Part shown: in pieces, positions 1-7,694 of the stretch
How positions within the stretch are numbered: position 1 is the first letter of the stretch
Layout: every line of letters begins with the position of its first letter
Assembly (NCBI GenBank): GCA_049297395.1
Contig: JBAQUG010000392.1
Location: 1-37,622 of the forward strand
Source: GWF2-50-93 sp049297395
Lineage (GTDB): Bacteria; Verrucomicrobiota; Lentisphaeria; Victivallales; GWF2-50-93
Reading direction: 5' to 3'
DNA length: 37,622 nt
Translations under genes and position numbers: made by a program
The notes under the pieces: model-generated
Told to the model about the DNA's origin: nothing
Databases searched by the model: none
Seen by the model: only the letters and a program-made list of their open reading frames with translations

Positions 1-78
1 CCCTTAGACAATTTTTACGAATATCCCTACAAGCCTCCTATGCATTACAAAAAATCTTGTTTTTTTGTATTTTTTTAA

Positions 79-107
79 TTGTTTCACTTGAAAAGCCTCT
101 ATTTAAT
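79..107 (+). promoter_or_regulatory. Candidate mraZ/dcw promoter
   Basis: A -35-like TTGTTT (79-84) is separated by 17 bases from a -10-like TTTAAT (102-107), which would put the start of transcription near 113-115. The surroundings are very A/T-rich, so chance matches are likely. It is favoured because it lies just upstream of the four putative MraZ boxes, where a repressible promoter is expected. Confidence 0.35.
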
Positions 108-119
108 CCTAATTTGTTT

Positions 120-154
120 TGGGGAAAAAAGGTGAATAAAGGGGACTTTTGGTG
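120..154 (+). promoter_or_regulatory. MraZ box array, four 10-bp-spaced GGKGA repeats
   Basis: Four copies of GGGGA or GGTGA start at 121, 131, 141 and 151, exactly 10 bp apart, each preceded by T or A. This matches the known layout of MraZ operators in E. coli, where TGGGN direct repeats are spaced so that each box falls on the same DNA face. The fourth box overlaps the GTG start codon of mraZ, and the third box doubles as its Shine-Dalgarno. I infer that MraZ represses its own operon here. Confidence 0.7.
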
Positions 155-652
155 AAGCAAGGCATAAAAAGCATCGTGCAGGAGGACAACTTCTTCTTCG
201 GGGAGTTCGAGCATTCGCTCGACTCGCAGAGGAGAATCGCGATTCCCAGCAACTGGAGGAAGGAAAAGAAGACGAAGTTCATACTTCTCCAGGGAAGGCA
301 CAACGCGCTCCAGCTCATCCCTCCAAACATCTTCAATGATTTCATCGCGAAGATCCGGAAGGTCTCTTTTGCGGATGCTGCTTCCGCGCTCGCGCTGGTC
401 CGGATCGGATCGGTCGGACAGGAATGCGAATGCGACAGCCAGGGAAGAATTTCAGTCCCACAGAAGCTCATCGACCAGTCAGGCCTGAAAAACCAGGTTG
501 TCCTGGTCGGAGCGGTGACGACAATACAGATATGGTCGAAAGACAACTGGAACCTGTTCCAGAAATCAGACCAGAACGACGTGCTCGACGCGATCCAGAA
601 AATCAGCGAACGCCCGGACGATCTGACAAGCATAATAAAGGGGCTTAAATAG
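152..652 (+). CDS. mraZ: MraZ transcriptional regulator of the dcw cluster
   Basis: MraZ is an AbrB-fold DNA-binding protein that forms a ring and represses the division and cell-wall cluster it heads. The protein has the two tandem SpoVT/AbrB-like halves expected: the first around FGEFEHSLDSQRRIAIP and the second around CECDSQGRISVPQ. I chose GTG at 152 (166 aa) because AAAGGGGA at 138-145 is well placed for it; TTG at 149 would sit too close. The N-terminus is about 15 residues longer than most relatives, which begin just before the first F-x-G; a second GTG at 176 would remove most of this but has no good ribosome site. The gene is followed by rsmH after two bases, the usual dcw order. Confidence 0.93.
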   Translation: MKQGIKSIVQEDNFFFGEFEHSLDSQRRIAIPSNWRKEKKTKFILLQGRHNALQLIPPNIFNDFIAKIRKVSFADAASALALVRIGSVGQECECDSQGRISVPQKLIDQSGLKNQVVLVGAVTTIQIWSKDNWNLFQKSDQNDVLDAIQKISERPDDLTSIIKGLK

Positions 653-654
653 AC

Positions 655-1614
655 TTGAATGAAAACAGCATATCAGAAAATACGAGGTTTGGTCACACAT
701 CGGTTCTTCCTCGGGAGGTTTTGGACCTGCTGATCGTGAAGACCGGTCCGATGAAGGTGATCGACGGGACAGTCGGTTACGGCGGACACAGTTCTTTGAT
801 ATTGAAAAAAAATGCGGAGGCGGTCTTGCTGGGAATTGATCGTGACGGCGAGGCGTTGGCGGCAGCGGAAAAAGTTTTAGGCTTCGCCGGAGATCGCATT
901 CATCTGGTAAAGGACAGTTTCAGCAATCTAGCGGCATGCGCGGCCGGACTGGGGTGGCACTCGGTTGACGCGATACTGCTGGATTTGGGAGTATCATCTC
1001 CCCAAATTGACGATCCGAAGAGAGGATTCTCATACAGGCTGGACGGTCCGCTGGATATGCGAATGGACGTTCAGTCCCGCGAAACCGCCAGCCGCATACT
1101 TAATACATATCCCTACGAGGATCTCGAAAGGATCTTCCGTGAATACGGGGAGATCCAGAAGAGCAGGAAGCTCGCGGATGAGATAGTAAGGAGAAGGACG
1201 GAGAAGGAATGGATGTACACTGCGGAACTCGCGGACTTGTGCAATTCGATTCCGGGAATAGTGAGGAGGAACGGGCCCCCTGCCCCGTCTCTCTGTTTCC
1301 AGGCCTTGCGGATAGAGGTGAACAGGGAACTTGAGGAATTGAAGAAGGCGCTTGAAGATGGAGTCAAACTGCTGGCGCCTGGTGGAAGGATTGCAGTCAT
1401 AAGCTTCCATTCGCTCGAAGACAGGATCGTAAAGCAGTATTTCAAGATGATGGCTAGCTGCTGCCTGTGTCCGCCCGGCCTTCCAATTTGCATGTGCGGG
1501 CACAGGCAGAGCTTAAAATTAATAGCAAAGAAGCCAGTCTGCGCGACAGAAGACGAGGTTAGGGGAAATCGCAGGGCGGCTCCGGCGAAGCTGAGGGTTG
1601 CGGAAAAGATGTAA
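655..1614 (+). CDS. rsmH: 16S rRNA (cytosine-1402-N4)-methyltransferase RsmH
   Basis: RsmH (MraW) methylates N4 of C1402 in the 16S rRNA decoding centre using SAM. The start region has HTSVLPREVLD (residues 14-24), followed by the SAM-binding DGTVGYGGHS (37-46), LDLGVSSPQID, the GFSYRLDGPLDMRMD signature, FQALRIEVNRELEEL and ISFHSLEDRIVK. The length of 319 aa is normal. No in-frame ATG occurs before these motifs, so a TTG at 655, three bases after the mraZ stop, is the best start, though the ribosome site (AAGGGG, 638-643) is distant. A cluster of cysteines (CCLCPPGLPICMCG) near residue 270 is typical of the C-terminal part of this family. It is second in the dcw cluster, and an inverted-repeat element follows it. 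Confidence 0.96.
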   Translation: MNENSISENTRFGHTSVLPREVLDLLIVKTGPMKVIDGTVGYGGHSSLILKKNAEAVLLGIDRDGEALAAAEKVLGFAGDRIHLVKDSFSNLAACAAGLGWHSVDAILLDLGVSSPQIDDPKRGFSYRLDGPLDMRMDVQSRETASRILNTYPYEDLERIFREYGEIQKSRKLADEIVRRRTEKEWMYTAELADLCNSIPGIVRRNGPPAPSLCFQALRIEVNRELEELKKALEDGVKLLAPGGRIAVISFHSLEDRIVKQYFKMMASCCLCPPGLPICMCGHRQSLKLIAKKPVCATEDEVRGNRRAAPAKLRVAEKM

Positions 1615-1618
1615 AATC

Positions 1619-1722
1619 CTAAATTCGAATATCGAAATTCGAAACAGGATTAAAATTTCAAGTTTTCATTTAGATATTAAATCACAATTGTTTCGGATTT
1701 CGTGCTTCGACATTCGAATTTA
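1619..1722. repeat. Gene-free inverted-repeat element with TTCGAA-type arms
   Basis: The left arm (1619-1645) and right arm (1689-1722) are inverted, imperfect copies of each other. Both begin at their outer end with TAAATTCGAAT and end at the inner end with GAAACA, and the right arm carries about seven extra bases. Each arm is itself a chain of TTCGAA/TTCGTGC-like words. The centre (1646-1688) is A/T-rich with no open reading frame. It lies between rsmH and the ftsL-like gene, inside what should be one operon, and stops just before the ftsL ribosome site. It could be a solo or emptied copy of a mobile cassette, or a transcript hairpin. Confidence 0.75.
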
Positions 1723-1736
1723 TAAGGAATGACAGG

Positions 1737-2216
1737 ATGAGCATCAACGTGACAAGCTACAATCAGAGCGGGCCGAGGAGGAGGAAATCCAGGAACTCGG
1801 ATACGAGCAGGCTGCAGATATTTGCAACCACGCTTAAGATTTCAATACCATTCTGCATACTGTTCACGGCAGCGATAATCAGGGTCATGTGGACCAGCCA
1901 GGCTGAATCCCTCAACAAGGAATCCGTATCCCTGGAAGGCAGGCTGTCGGACATCGACAGGGAAACAGCAAACCTCAACATAATGATTGAACAGCAGAGC
2001 GGAAAGAACATCCTTGCGCAGGTCAAGAAATACAATCTTGATCTGCACTATCCACTTGCAGGACAGATAAAGAAGTTTGATTTAAAAGAGAAGACAGTCC
2101 AGAAGGTGGCGCCCGCAGTCAAGCAGCCAGTGGCACAGGCTCCTAACGCCAAGCCGATAGTGGTGACACAGAGAAATGCTCCAAAGAATAATGTGCCGGC
2201 AAAATATTACCGTTGA
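1737..2216 (+). CDS. ftsL: FtsL-like division protein
   Basis: FtsL is a small bitopic divisome protein that pairs with FtsB/DivIC through a coiled coil and helps activate FtsWI. This 159-aa product has a short basic cytoplasmic tail (GPRRRKSRNSD), one membrane segment at about residues 29-49, then a heptad-like helix rich in L, E and I (about 55-90) and a low-complexity Pro/Ala/Lys tail. The sequence is not conserved enough to recognise alone; the call rests on topology and on the position between rsmH and ftsI, where ftsL normally sits. The start follows AAGGA (1724-1728) at a suitable distance. The long tail is unusual for FtsL. Confidence 0.7.
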   Translation: MSINVTSYNQSGPRRRKSRNSDTSRLQIFATTLKISIPFCILFTAAIIRVMWTSQAESLNKESVSLEGRLSDIDRETANLNIMIEQQSGKNILAQVKKYNLDLHYPLAGQIKKFDLKEKTVQKVAPAVKQPVAQAPNAKPIVVTQRNAPKNNVPAKYYR

Positions 2217-2221
2217 TGCCG

Positions 2222-2305
2222 CTCTGGACTTTTCTTCCCAGAGTGCTATGGTTGAAAACTTTTGAAACAATTGTCAAATCAATTTAATCATATCGGGAAC
2301 CCGAT
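2222..2305 (+). other. Two small hairpins in the ftsL-ftsI gap
   Basis: CTCTGG (2222-2227) pairs with CCAGAG (2238-2243), and ATCGGG (2292-2297) pairs with CCCGAT (2300-2305) across two bases. There is no T-run, so neither is a normal intrinsic terminator. The second hairpin lies directly upstream of the ftsI ribosome site and could influence its translation. Confidence 0.4.
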
Positions 2306-2317
2306 GGGAAGCAAGAG

Positions 2318-4102
2318 ATGGGGCGCAAGTATTTTGTCGCGAGAATAATAATAGCTTCAGTAGTCCTTCTGCTCATATTGATCAGCCTCATCCTCAGAAT
2401 GTACCATGTCCAGATTGAACGGCATGACGAACTGTTCGGGAAGGCGAAGAACACCTACACCTCGACTGTGAAAAAAGAGGGCAAGCGTGGAGAAATCTAC
2501 GATATCAACGGCAATCTCCTTGTCGGAAACAAACCCTGCGTGAACATTGCCGCGGATCCGGGGGAGACAGGAGACAGTACGAAATGCCGGGAACTTGCCG
2601 AGTATCTTCATAAAATGCTTGATCTCAGCTATGAAAATCTCTACGCACGTCTTTCAACCAGGATAAATGAAGGCAATGGCAAGTACATCAGGTATGTGAT
2701 CATAAAAAAAGAAGTCGAACTCGAGCTCGGTGAAAGGATCCGCCATGATGCCAAGCTGAAGAAATACAAGGGTCTCATCTTTGAAAACAAGACCAAGAGA
2801 TTCTATCCGAAAAACAAGCTGGTCGCAAACATTCTCGGATTCATCAATGTCGACGGCAACACCGTCGTCCCGGAGGGCGGAATAGAAAGGACAGTGAACA
2901 CGAATGTCACGCCAACGGCAAGTGTGTCGGAAATAGAACGGACCCGGAAAGGAGTACGGCTTTCCGGAGAGGAGGAAAAGCTGAAGGCCGTCCAGGACGG
3001 CAACAATGTCTACCTTACAATATCCGAGCCTATCCAGATGATCGTCGAAGATGAGCTTGACAGGCTGATGCAGCAGTTCAACCCCGATGCCGCATATGCG
3101 GTCATGGCCGACCCATACACCGGAAACATAATCGCCATGGCGCAGCGCCCGACATTCGATCCGAATGACAGGACACAGATGGATCCCAGGGCCTGGCGCA
3201 ACAGGATTACCGAGGATTCATTCGAACCCGGTTCCATCATGAAGTCCACGATCGTATCCGCAGCTCTCGACATGGGGATCGTCAATCCGGACACGAAAAT
3301 AGACTGCGAGGGCGGCCACTGGTTCTTTGGCGGAAGAATGCTTGGGGAAGCTGCCGGACACGGACATGGCATTCTTTCCGTGACCGATATAATCAGGGTC
3401 TCAAGCAACATCGGCACTGCAAAAATCGCAGTGATGATGGGTAAGAAAAACGTATATGATACGATAAGGAACTTCGGTTTCGGACAAAAAACCGGAATAC
3501 CCCTGAAACCTGAGGCCGTCGGCCTGATGCTGAAGCCTGATAAATGGGACGGACTGACCATATCAAGATATCCGATTGGACAGGGCTTTACAGTGACCCC
3601 CCTCCAGATGGTCAGGGCATACTGCGCACTGGCCAATGGAGGAAAGCTTCTTGAGCTGAGGCTGATCGACAGGCAGAAGAACCCGGCCACCGGCGAAGAA
3701 ATAAAGATGGAAATCCTTTCACCCCTGGGCAACATATACAAAAATCCAGGAACACGGAAAAAGATTGTCGATATGATGAAGCTCGTGACCAAGAAAGGCG
3801 GAACCGCTGAAAAAGCGGGCGTCAAAGGCTACGAGGTTGCAGGCAAGACAGGAACCGCCCAGAAACTTGTCGACGGAGTCTATTCCAATACACAGCATGT
3901 CGCGTCATTTGTAGGATTCGTGCCTGCGGACAAACCCGCGTTCGTCATGCTTGTCACGGTGGACGAGCCCAGAGGTAAAACCTATTATGGCGGACTTGTC
4001 GCGGCTCCGGCGTTCAACCACATTGCAAAAAAGGCCTTGAGGATCATGAATATAACTCCTGAATACGAGGTTCCCGAGGAGGAAGACGAGGATGATCTGT
4101 AA
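2318..4102 (+). CDS. ftsI: Peptidoglycan D,D-transpeptidase FtsI (PBP3)
   Basis: FtsI cross-links septal peptidoglycan. Visible parts are an N-terminal membrane anchor (about residues 8-27), the class B PBP dimerisation stretch with KRGEIYDINGNLL (about 56-68), and a transpeptidase domain with all three active-site motifs: S306-I-M-K309 (acylated serine), S362-S-N364 and K510-T-G-T513. The size of 594 aa is usual. It ends in an acidic tail of Glu and Asp (about 586-594). No PASTA domain is present, so it is not the Spo/PBP2X type. Its stop codon overlaps the murE start by one base (TAATG), so the two are translationally coupled. Confidence 0.96.
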   Translation: MGRKYFVARIIIASVVLLLILISLILRMYHVQIERHDELFGKAKNTYTSTVKKEGKRGEIYDINGNLLVGNKPCVNIAADPGETGDSTKCRELAEYLHKMLDLSYENLYARLSTRINEGNGKYIRYVIIKKEVELELGERIRHDAKLKKYKGLIFENKTKRFYPKNKLVANILGFINVDGNTVVPEGGIERTVNTNVTPTASVSEIERTRKGVRLSGEEEKLKAVQDGNNVYLTISEPIQMIVEDELDRLMQQFNPDAAYAVMADPYTGNIIAMAQRPTFDPNDRTQMDPRAWRNRITEDSFEPGSIMKSTIVSAALDMGIVNPDTKIDCEGGHWFFGGRMLGEAAGHGHGILSVTDIIRVSSNIGTAKIAVMMGKKNVYDTIRNFGFGQKTGIPLKPEAVGLMLKPDKWDGLTISRYPIGQGFTVTPLQMVRAYCALANGGKLLELRLIDRQKNPATGEEIKMEILSPLGNIYKNPGTRKKIVDMMKLVTKKGGTAEKAGVKGYEVAGKTGTAQKLVDGVYSNTQHVASFVGFVPADKPAFVMLVTVDEPRGKTYYGGLVAAPAFNHIAKKALRIMNITPEYEVPEEEDEDDL

Positions 4103-5568
4103 TGGATAAATATTTCTCCGAATACATCGATTGCCTTGAACAGATTGTTGTTTCAAGCAGGCCCTCAGGAGATTTCCCTGTAGGCGGAATAAGCAACAAT
4201 TCAAGGAAGATTCAAAACTCATCCGTATTCGTGGCAATCCAGGGTGCAGGAAAGGACGGGCACGAATTCATAGGGTCCGCAATAGATTCAGGTGCGAAGG
4301 CGATAATACATTCCAAGGATGTCGCCACCTACAGGAACGGCGTTGGCTACATAAGAGTTTCAGATTCATATTCCGCATATGCGCGGCTGGTCGAGTGCTT
4401 CTATGATTTCCCGTCCCGCCTGATGAAAGTTATCGGAGTCACCGGGACAAACGGCAAGACAAGCTCGGTTTATCTTCTCAGATCGATACTGGACGCGGCA
4501 GGTTTGAAAAGCGGAATAATAACGACGGTCTGCTATGAATGGCCGGGACATTCGGAAGCCGCCGCAAGGACGACGCCGGAAGCATCTGAAATCCAGAGGA
4601 TCTTTTCGGACATCCATTCCGCCGGATGCTCGCATGCCATAATGGAGGCCTCAAGCCATGCACTCGACCAGAACAGGATAGGAACTGCGAAATTCGCAGG
4701 TGCGATCTTCACCAATCTTACTGGGGATCACCTCGACTATCACAAGGACATGGAGTCGTATTTCAATGCAAAGAAGATCCTCTTTGAAAACCATATGACC
4801 GTCGACGGCATCGTCGTGATCAACGCCGACGATCCGTTTGGAAGACGTCTTGCAGCTGAGACTAAAAATGCAGACTGCATCAGGTTTGGCAAGGACGTCA
4901 ACAATGATGCGATCATAAGTATCAGGAGAATAACTCCCTGCGGCACCGAGTTCGATTTATCCTTTGAGGGTCAGTCCTTCCACATCTCGTCGCCTCTTAT
5001 CGGCGAGCATAACGCCTACAATATTTCGGGCGTTGCGATTCTGGCATACAAGCTTGGCGTCAAGCCTGAAATAATCCAGGAAACCCTCGGAAAGCCCATA
5101 GAGATCCCAGGACGCCTCGAAGCGTTCCATACGAAGAACAACGTAAGCATTTTCGTGGATTACGCCCATTCCGACGACGCCCTGCAGAGAGTCCTTGAAG
5201 CACTCATGAAGCTCAAGGAGAAACGCATCATCTGCGTATTCGGATGCGGAGGCGACAGGGACAGGACGAAACGTCCCCGGATGGGTGCTGTCTCTGCGAA
5301 ATTCGCAGACAGGACAATTATCACGAGCGACAATCCCAGGACGGAGAAACCGGAAGATATCATCGCTGAAATAGTCAAGGGCATCCCCTCCTCCGCGAAT
5401 TTCGCGGAGGTTCCAGACAGGCGCGAGGCGATCAGACAGGCGATAAGCGAGGCCGAACCGGGCGATATCGTTCTCATCGCCGGCAAAGGGCACGAGGATT
5501 ACCAGGAGATCAACGGGATCCAGCACCATTTCGACGACCGCGAGGAAGTCAGGAGGCTTCTGAATTAA
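4102..5568 (+). CDS. murE: UDP-MurNAc-L-Ala-D-Glu:meso-DAP ligase MurE
   Basis: MurE adds the third residue of the peptidoglycan stem peptide in an ATP-dependent reaction in the cytoplasm. The P-loop TGTNGKT is at residues 114-120, the Mur ligase central motif around EASSHALDQ and FTNLTGDHLDYHKD is intact, and D410-N-P-R413 marks specificity for meso-diaminopimelate rather than lysine. The length of 488 aa is typical. It overlaps ftsI by one base and abuts murF, whose ATG follows the stop directly. The gene carries three of the dispersed TGCGAA-N-TTCGCA palindromes (4685, 5293, 5390), more than any other gene here. Confidence 0.97.
   Translation: MDKYFSEYIDCLEQIVVSSRPSGDFPVGGISNNSRKIQNSSVFVAIQGAGKDGHEFIGSAIDSGAKAIIHSKDVATYRNGVGYIRVSDSYSAYARLVECFYDFPSRLMKVIGVTGTNGKTSSVYLLRSILDAAGLKSGIITTVCYEWPGHSEAAARTTPEASEIQRIFSDIHSAGCSHAIMEASSHALDQNRIGTAKFAGAIFTNLTGDHLDYHKDMESYFNAKKILFENHMTVDGIVVINADDPFGRRLAAETKNADCIRFGKDVNNDAIISIRRITPCGTEFDLSFEGQSFHISSPLIGEHNAYNISGVAILAYKLGVKPEIIQETLGKPIEIPGRLEAFHTKNNVSIFVDYAHSDDALQRVLEALMKLKEKRIICVFGCGGDRDRTKRPRMGAVSAKFADRTIITSDNPRTEKPEDIIAEIVKGIPSSANFAEVPDRREAIRQAISEAEPGDIVLIAGKGHEDYQEINGIQHHFDDREEVRRLLN
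4685..4699. repeat. Dispersed palindrome copy in murE
   Basis: CTGCGAA-A-TTCGCAG is a perfect palindrome with one central base. It reads in frame as Ala-Lys-Phe-Ala within MurE. Confidence 0.8.
5293..5309. repeat. Dispersed palindrome copy in murE
   Basis: TCTGCGAA-A-TTCGCAGA is a perfect 17-base palindrome, again reading Ala-Lys-Phe-Ala in frame. Confidence 0.8.
5390..5410. repeat. Dispersed palindrome copy in murE, longest in the window
   Basis: CCTCCGCGAA, a central T, then TTCGCGGAGG gives two perfect 10-base arms. It reads Ala-Asn-Phe-Ala in frame and would form a strong hairpin within the murE transcript. Confidence 0.85.
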
Positions 5569-6993
5569 ATGGATAATAATCTTTTCACATACAGCGAACT
5601 TGGGCAGATAACCGGCGGCAGATGGCTCGGACCTGCATTTTCCAATCCCGGAATCATCTTCATCTCAACCGACAGCCGCAAGGACTGCCGGAATTCAATT
5701 TTCTTCGCAATCAAGGGCGAAACTCTCGATGGCCATGAATATCTTGAAGCGGCAGCGGCCAACAATGCTTCTGCGATATGCATCTCGAAAAGCCGTCAGG
5801 GAATGAAACTTCCAGAAAAGATCCCGACTCTGATTGTTGAAGACACTCTCAAGGCCTATCAGGCACTTGCTCGTTTCCATAGGAAAAGACTCGGCTTGAA
5901 AGTCATAGCCCTGACCGGCAGCAGCGGCAAGACAAGCACCAAGGAAATCCTCAAGGCCATCTTGGTCCATGCCTATGGCGCAGAGAAGATCTATGCCACA
6001 GAAGGCAATACCAACAACCATGTGGGTGTTCCACAGAATCTCTTGAATCTCCGGAAGAACCACGAGTATGCAATAATTGAAATGGGTACGAACCACCCCG
6101 GGGAAATAGAGGTTCTCAGCCAGCTCGCAGAACCGGATCATGGCGCCATAGTCTCCATAGGAAACGCCCACATCGAATTTTTCGGAGACACCGACGGAGT
6201 CGCAAGGGAAAAGTCTGCGGTTTTCGCGGAAATGTCCTCTTCCGGGATGGCCATCATCCCTGCCGAAGGACCTGGCGTCAAAGCTTTGGACAAGGCTTCA
6301 AGTAAATACAGGACGTTGAGATTTGGAAGCGAAAAGGCGGAATCAGCTGACTTGACAATCAAATATCTCGGTGGCAACATGACAGGCAGCGGTTTCGAGC
6401 TTTTCTGGAAAAACTGCGAACTTCGCAAAACTGTGAACTGGCAGCTGACCGGGAAGCACCAGGCAATGAATGCAGGATGTGCCATACTTGCTGCAAATGC
6501 ACTAGGAGTATCTCCGGAGACCGCATCGGAAGCGCTGAACAAGGGAGTCCAGCTTCCGGGAATGAGGATGAGAGTCCAGAACAGGGACGGGATCACCTGG
6601 ATCAATGACGCCTATAATGCAAATCCTGAAAGCATGCGTGCCGGAATAGAGTGGTTCCATGAAGCCACTTCAAAGGAGGCCGTAAAAGGTTCCAGGATTT
6701 TTGTCGTCCTCGGCGACATGCTGGAAATGGGTGAAGCCGGCCCCATGGCGCATGAAGAAATATTGAAGTTCGTCACCAATCACATGCCACATGCAGTTCT
6801 GATAGTTGTCGGACCGATAATGGGTAAAGCCTCGAAGGTAATAACGAGCACGGATATTTCGATGCGCGATTTCCCGGATTCGGAGGAGGCTGCGAAATAC
6901 GTAAAGTCAAAAATAAAACGTGGCGACATTATCTTCCTGAAGGGCTCCCGCGGAATGAAACTTGAAAAAATAGAGAACATATTCCAGCCATGA
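5569..6993 (+). CDS. murF: UDP-MurNAc-tripeptide:D-Ala-D-Ala ligase MurF
   Basis: MurF completes the UDP-MurNAc-pentapeptide by adding D-Ala-D-Ala. The P-loop TGSSGKT is at residues 116-122 and is preceded by ALTG; TNNHVGVPQNLL and IIEMGTNHPGEI, the Mur family central motifs, follow, and the C-terminal domain has NDAYNANPESM and VLGDMLEMGE. The length of 474 aa is usual. The start directly follows the murE stop, and the stop overlaps the start of the next gene by four bases (ATGA). Normally mraY and murD follow in a dcw cluster; they are absent here. Confidence 0.97.
   Translation: MDNNLFTYSELGQITGGRWLGPAFSNPGIIFISTDSRKDCRNSIFFAIKGETLDGHEYLEAAAANNASAICISKSRQGMKLPEKIPTLIVEDTLKAYQALARFHRKRLGLKVIALTGSSGKTSTKEILKAILVHAYGAEKIYATEGNTNNHVGVPQNLLNLRKNHEYAIIEMGTNHPGEIEVLSQLAEPDHGAIVSIGNAHIEFFGDTDGVAREKSAVFAEMSSSGMAIIPAEGPGVKALDKASSKYRTLRFGSEKAESADLTIKYLGGNMTGSGFELFWKNCELRKTVNWQLTGKHQAMNAGCAILAANALGVSPETASEALNKGVQLPGMRMRVQNRDGITWINDAYNANPESMRAGIEWFHEATSKEAVKGSRIFVVLGDMLEMGEAGPMAHEEILKFVTNHMPHAVLIVVGPIMGKASKVITSTDISMRDFPDSEEAAKYVKSKIKRGDIIFLKGSRGMKLEKIENIFQP
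6415..6427. repeat. Dispersed palindrome copy in murF
   Basis: TGCGAA-C-TTCGCA is a perfect 13-base palindrome. Here the reading frame is shifted (Cys-Glu-Leu-Arg), so codon choice for Ala-x-Phe-Ala cannot explain it. Confidence 0.75.
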
Positions 6994-7676
6994 AACGACC
7001 TGCCATAGGCCTCAATATCGATTTCCGTGAAAAGAAGGATGCTCCAACATACCGGATTAAATCTGACTATGTGGACGCGGTATATGAAGCTGGAGGCATC
7101 CCTCTGCTGATACCAAGCATACCTGACAAATCACTTTTGAAGGAGTATGTCAGCAAATGCGACGCCTTTATTTTAACCGGAGGCAAGGATTATCCTCCGG
7201 AATATTATGGGGAAACAAGGCATAGCAAGACAAATATTTTGCCTAAGAACCGTTCTGAGACGGATTTCATATTGTCCACTCTCCTCCTGAAAACCAGCAA
7301 GACGGTCCTAGGAATATGCGCCGGACACCAGCTTCTGAACATTGTCCTCGGAGGAAAGCTGATACAGCATATCGACGGGCACTCGGACGATATCTATCAC
7401 AAAGTGAAAATAGGAAAGGACAGCAAGATCCTGAGGGATATTTTCGGCAAGACTGAAATACTGGTGAACTCATCACATCACCAGGCGATAAATCCCAAGT
7501 ACATTGGAAAAGGGCTGACCACGGCTGCGGTGTCTGAGGATGGCGTAATTGAAGCTGTGGAACACAGAGGGAAACAGATGATTCTTGGAATCCAATGGCA
7601 TCCCGAAAGAATAAAATTCCCTGAACACAGGAATAAAATCTTCAAGTGGCTCGTTGAAAAAGCATCGATCAGATGA
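6990..7676 (+). CDS. Peptidase C26 family gamma-glutamyl hydrolase (class I GATase fold)
   Basis: The family hydrolyses gamma-glutamyl bonds, for example gamma-glutamyl-GABA in PuuD. The predicted triad is C110 in LGICAGHQ, H204 and E206 in IQWHPE, with the oxyanion-side ILTGGKDYPPEYYGE stretch at about 61-76 that is common to the PuuD group. The length of 228 aa is somewhat shorter than PuuD. The ATG overlaps the murF stop, so it is co-translated with the cell-wall genes. That context suggests, as inference only, a substrate related to the gamma-D-Glu linkage of peptidoglycan peptides rather than polyamine breakdown; no putrescine genes are nearby. Confidence 0.85.
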   Translation: MKRPAIGLNIDFREKKDAPTYRIKSDYVDAVYEAGGIPLLIPSIPDKSLLKEYVSKCDAFILTGGKDYPPEYYGETRHSKTNILPKNRSETDFILSTLLLKTSKTVLGICAGHQLLNIVLGGKLIQHIDGHSDDIYHKVKIGKDSKILRDIFGKTEILVNSSHHQAINPKYIGKGLTTAAVSEDGVIEAVEHRGKQMILGIQWHPERIKFPEHRNKIFKWLVEKASIR

Positions 7677-7694
7677 TATGAATAAAGAACAACA

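Noticed and set aside
233..244. GAATCGCGATTC palindrome in mraZ
   Set aside because: Single copy; not part of the recurring TGCGAA-N-TTCGCA set.
3010..3825. Long antisense open frame (271 codons) across ftsI
   Set aside because: It mirrors the codon pattern of ftsI, has no ribosome site and no recognisable motif; the sense gene has all its catalytic motifs.
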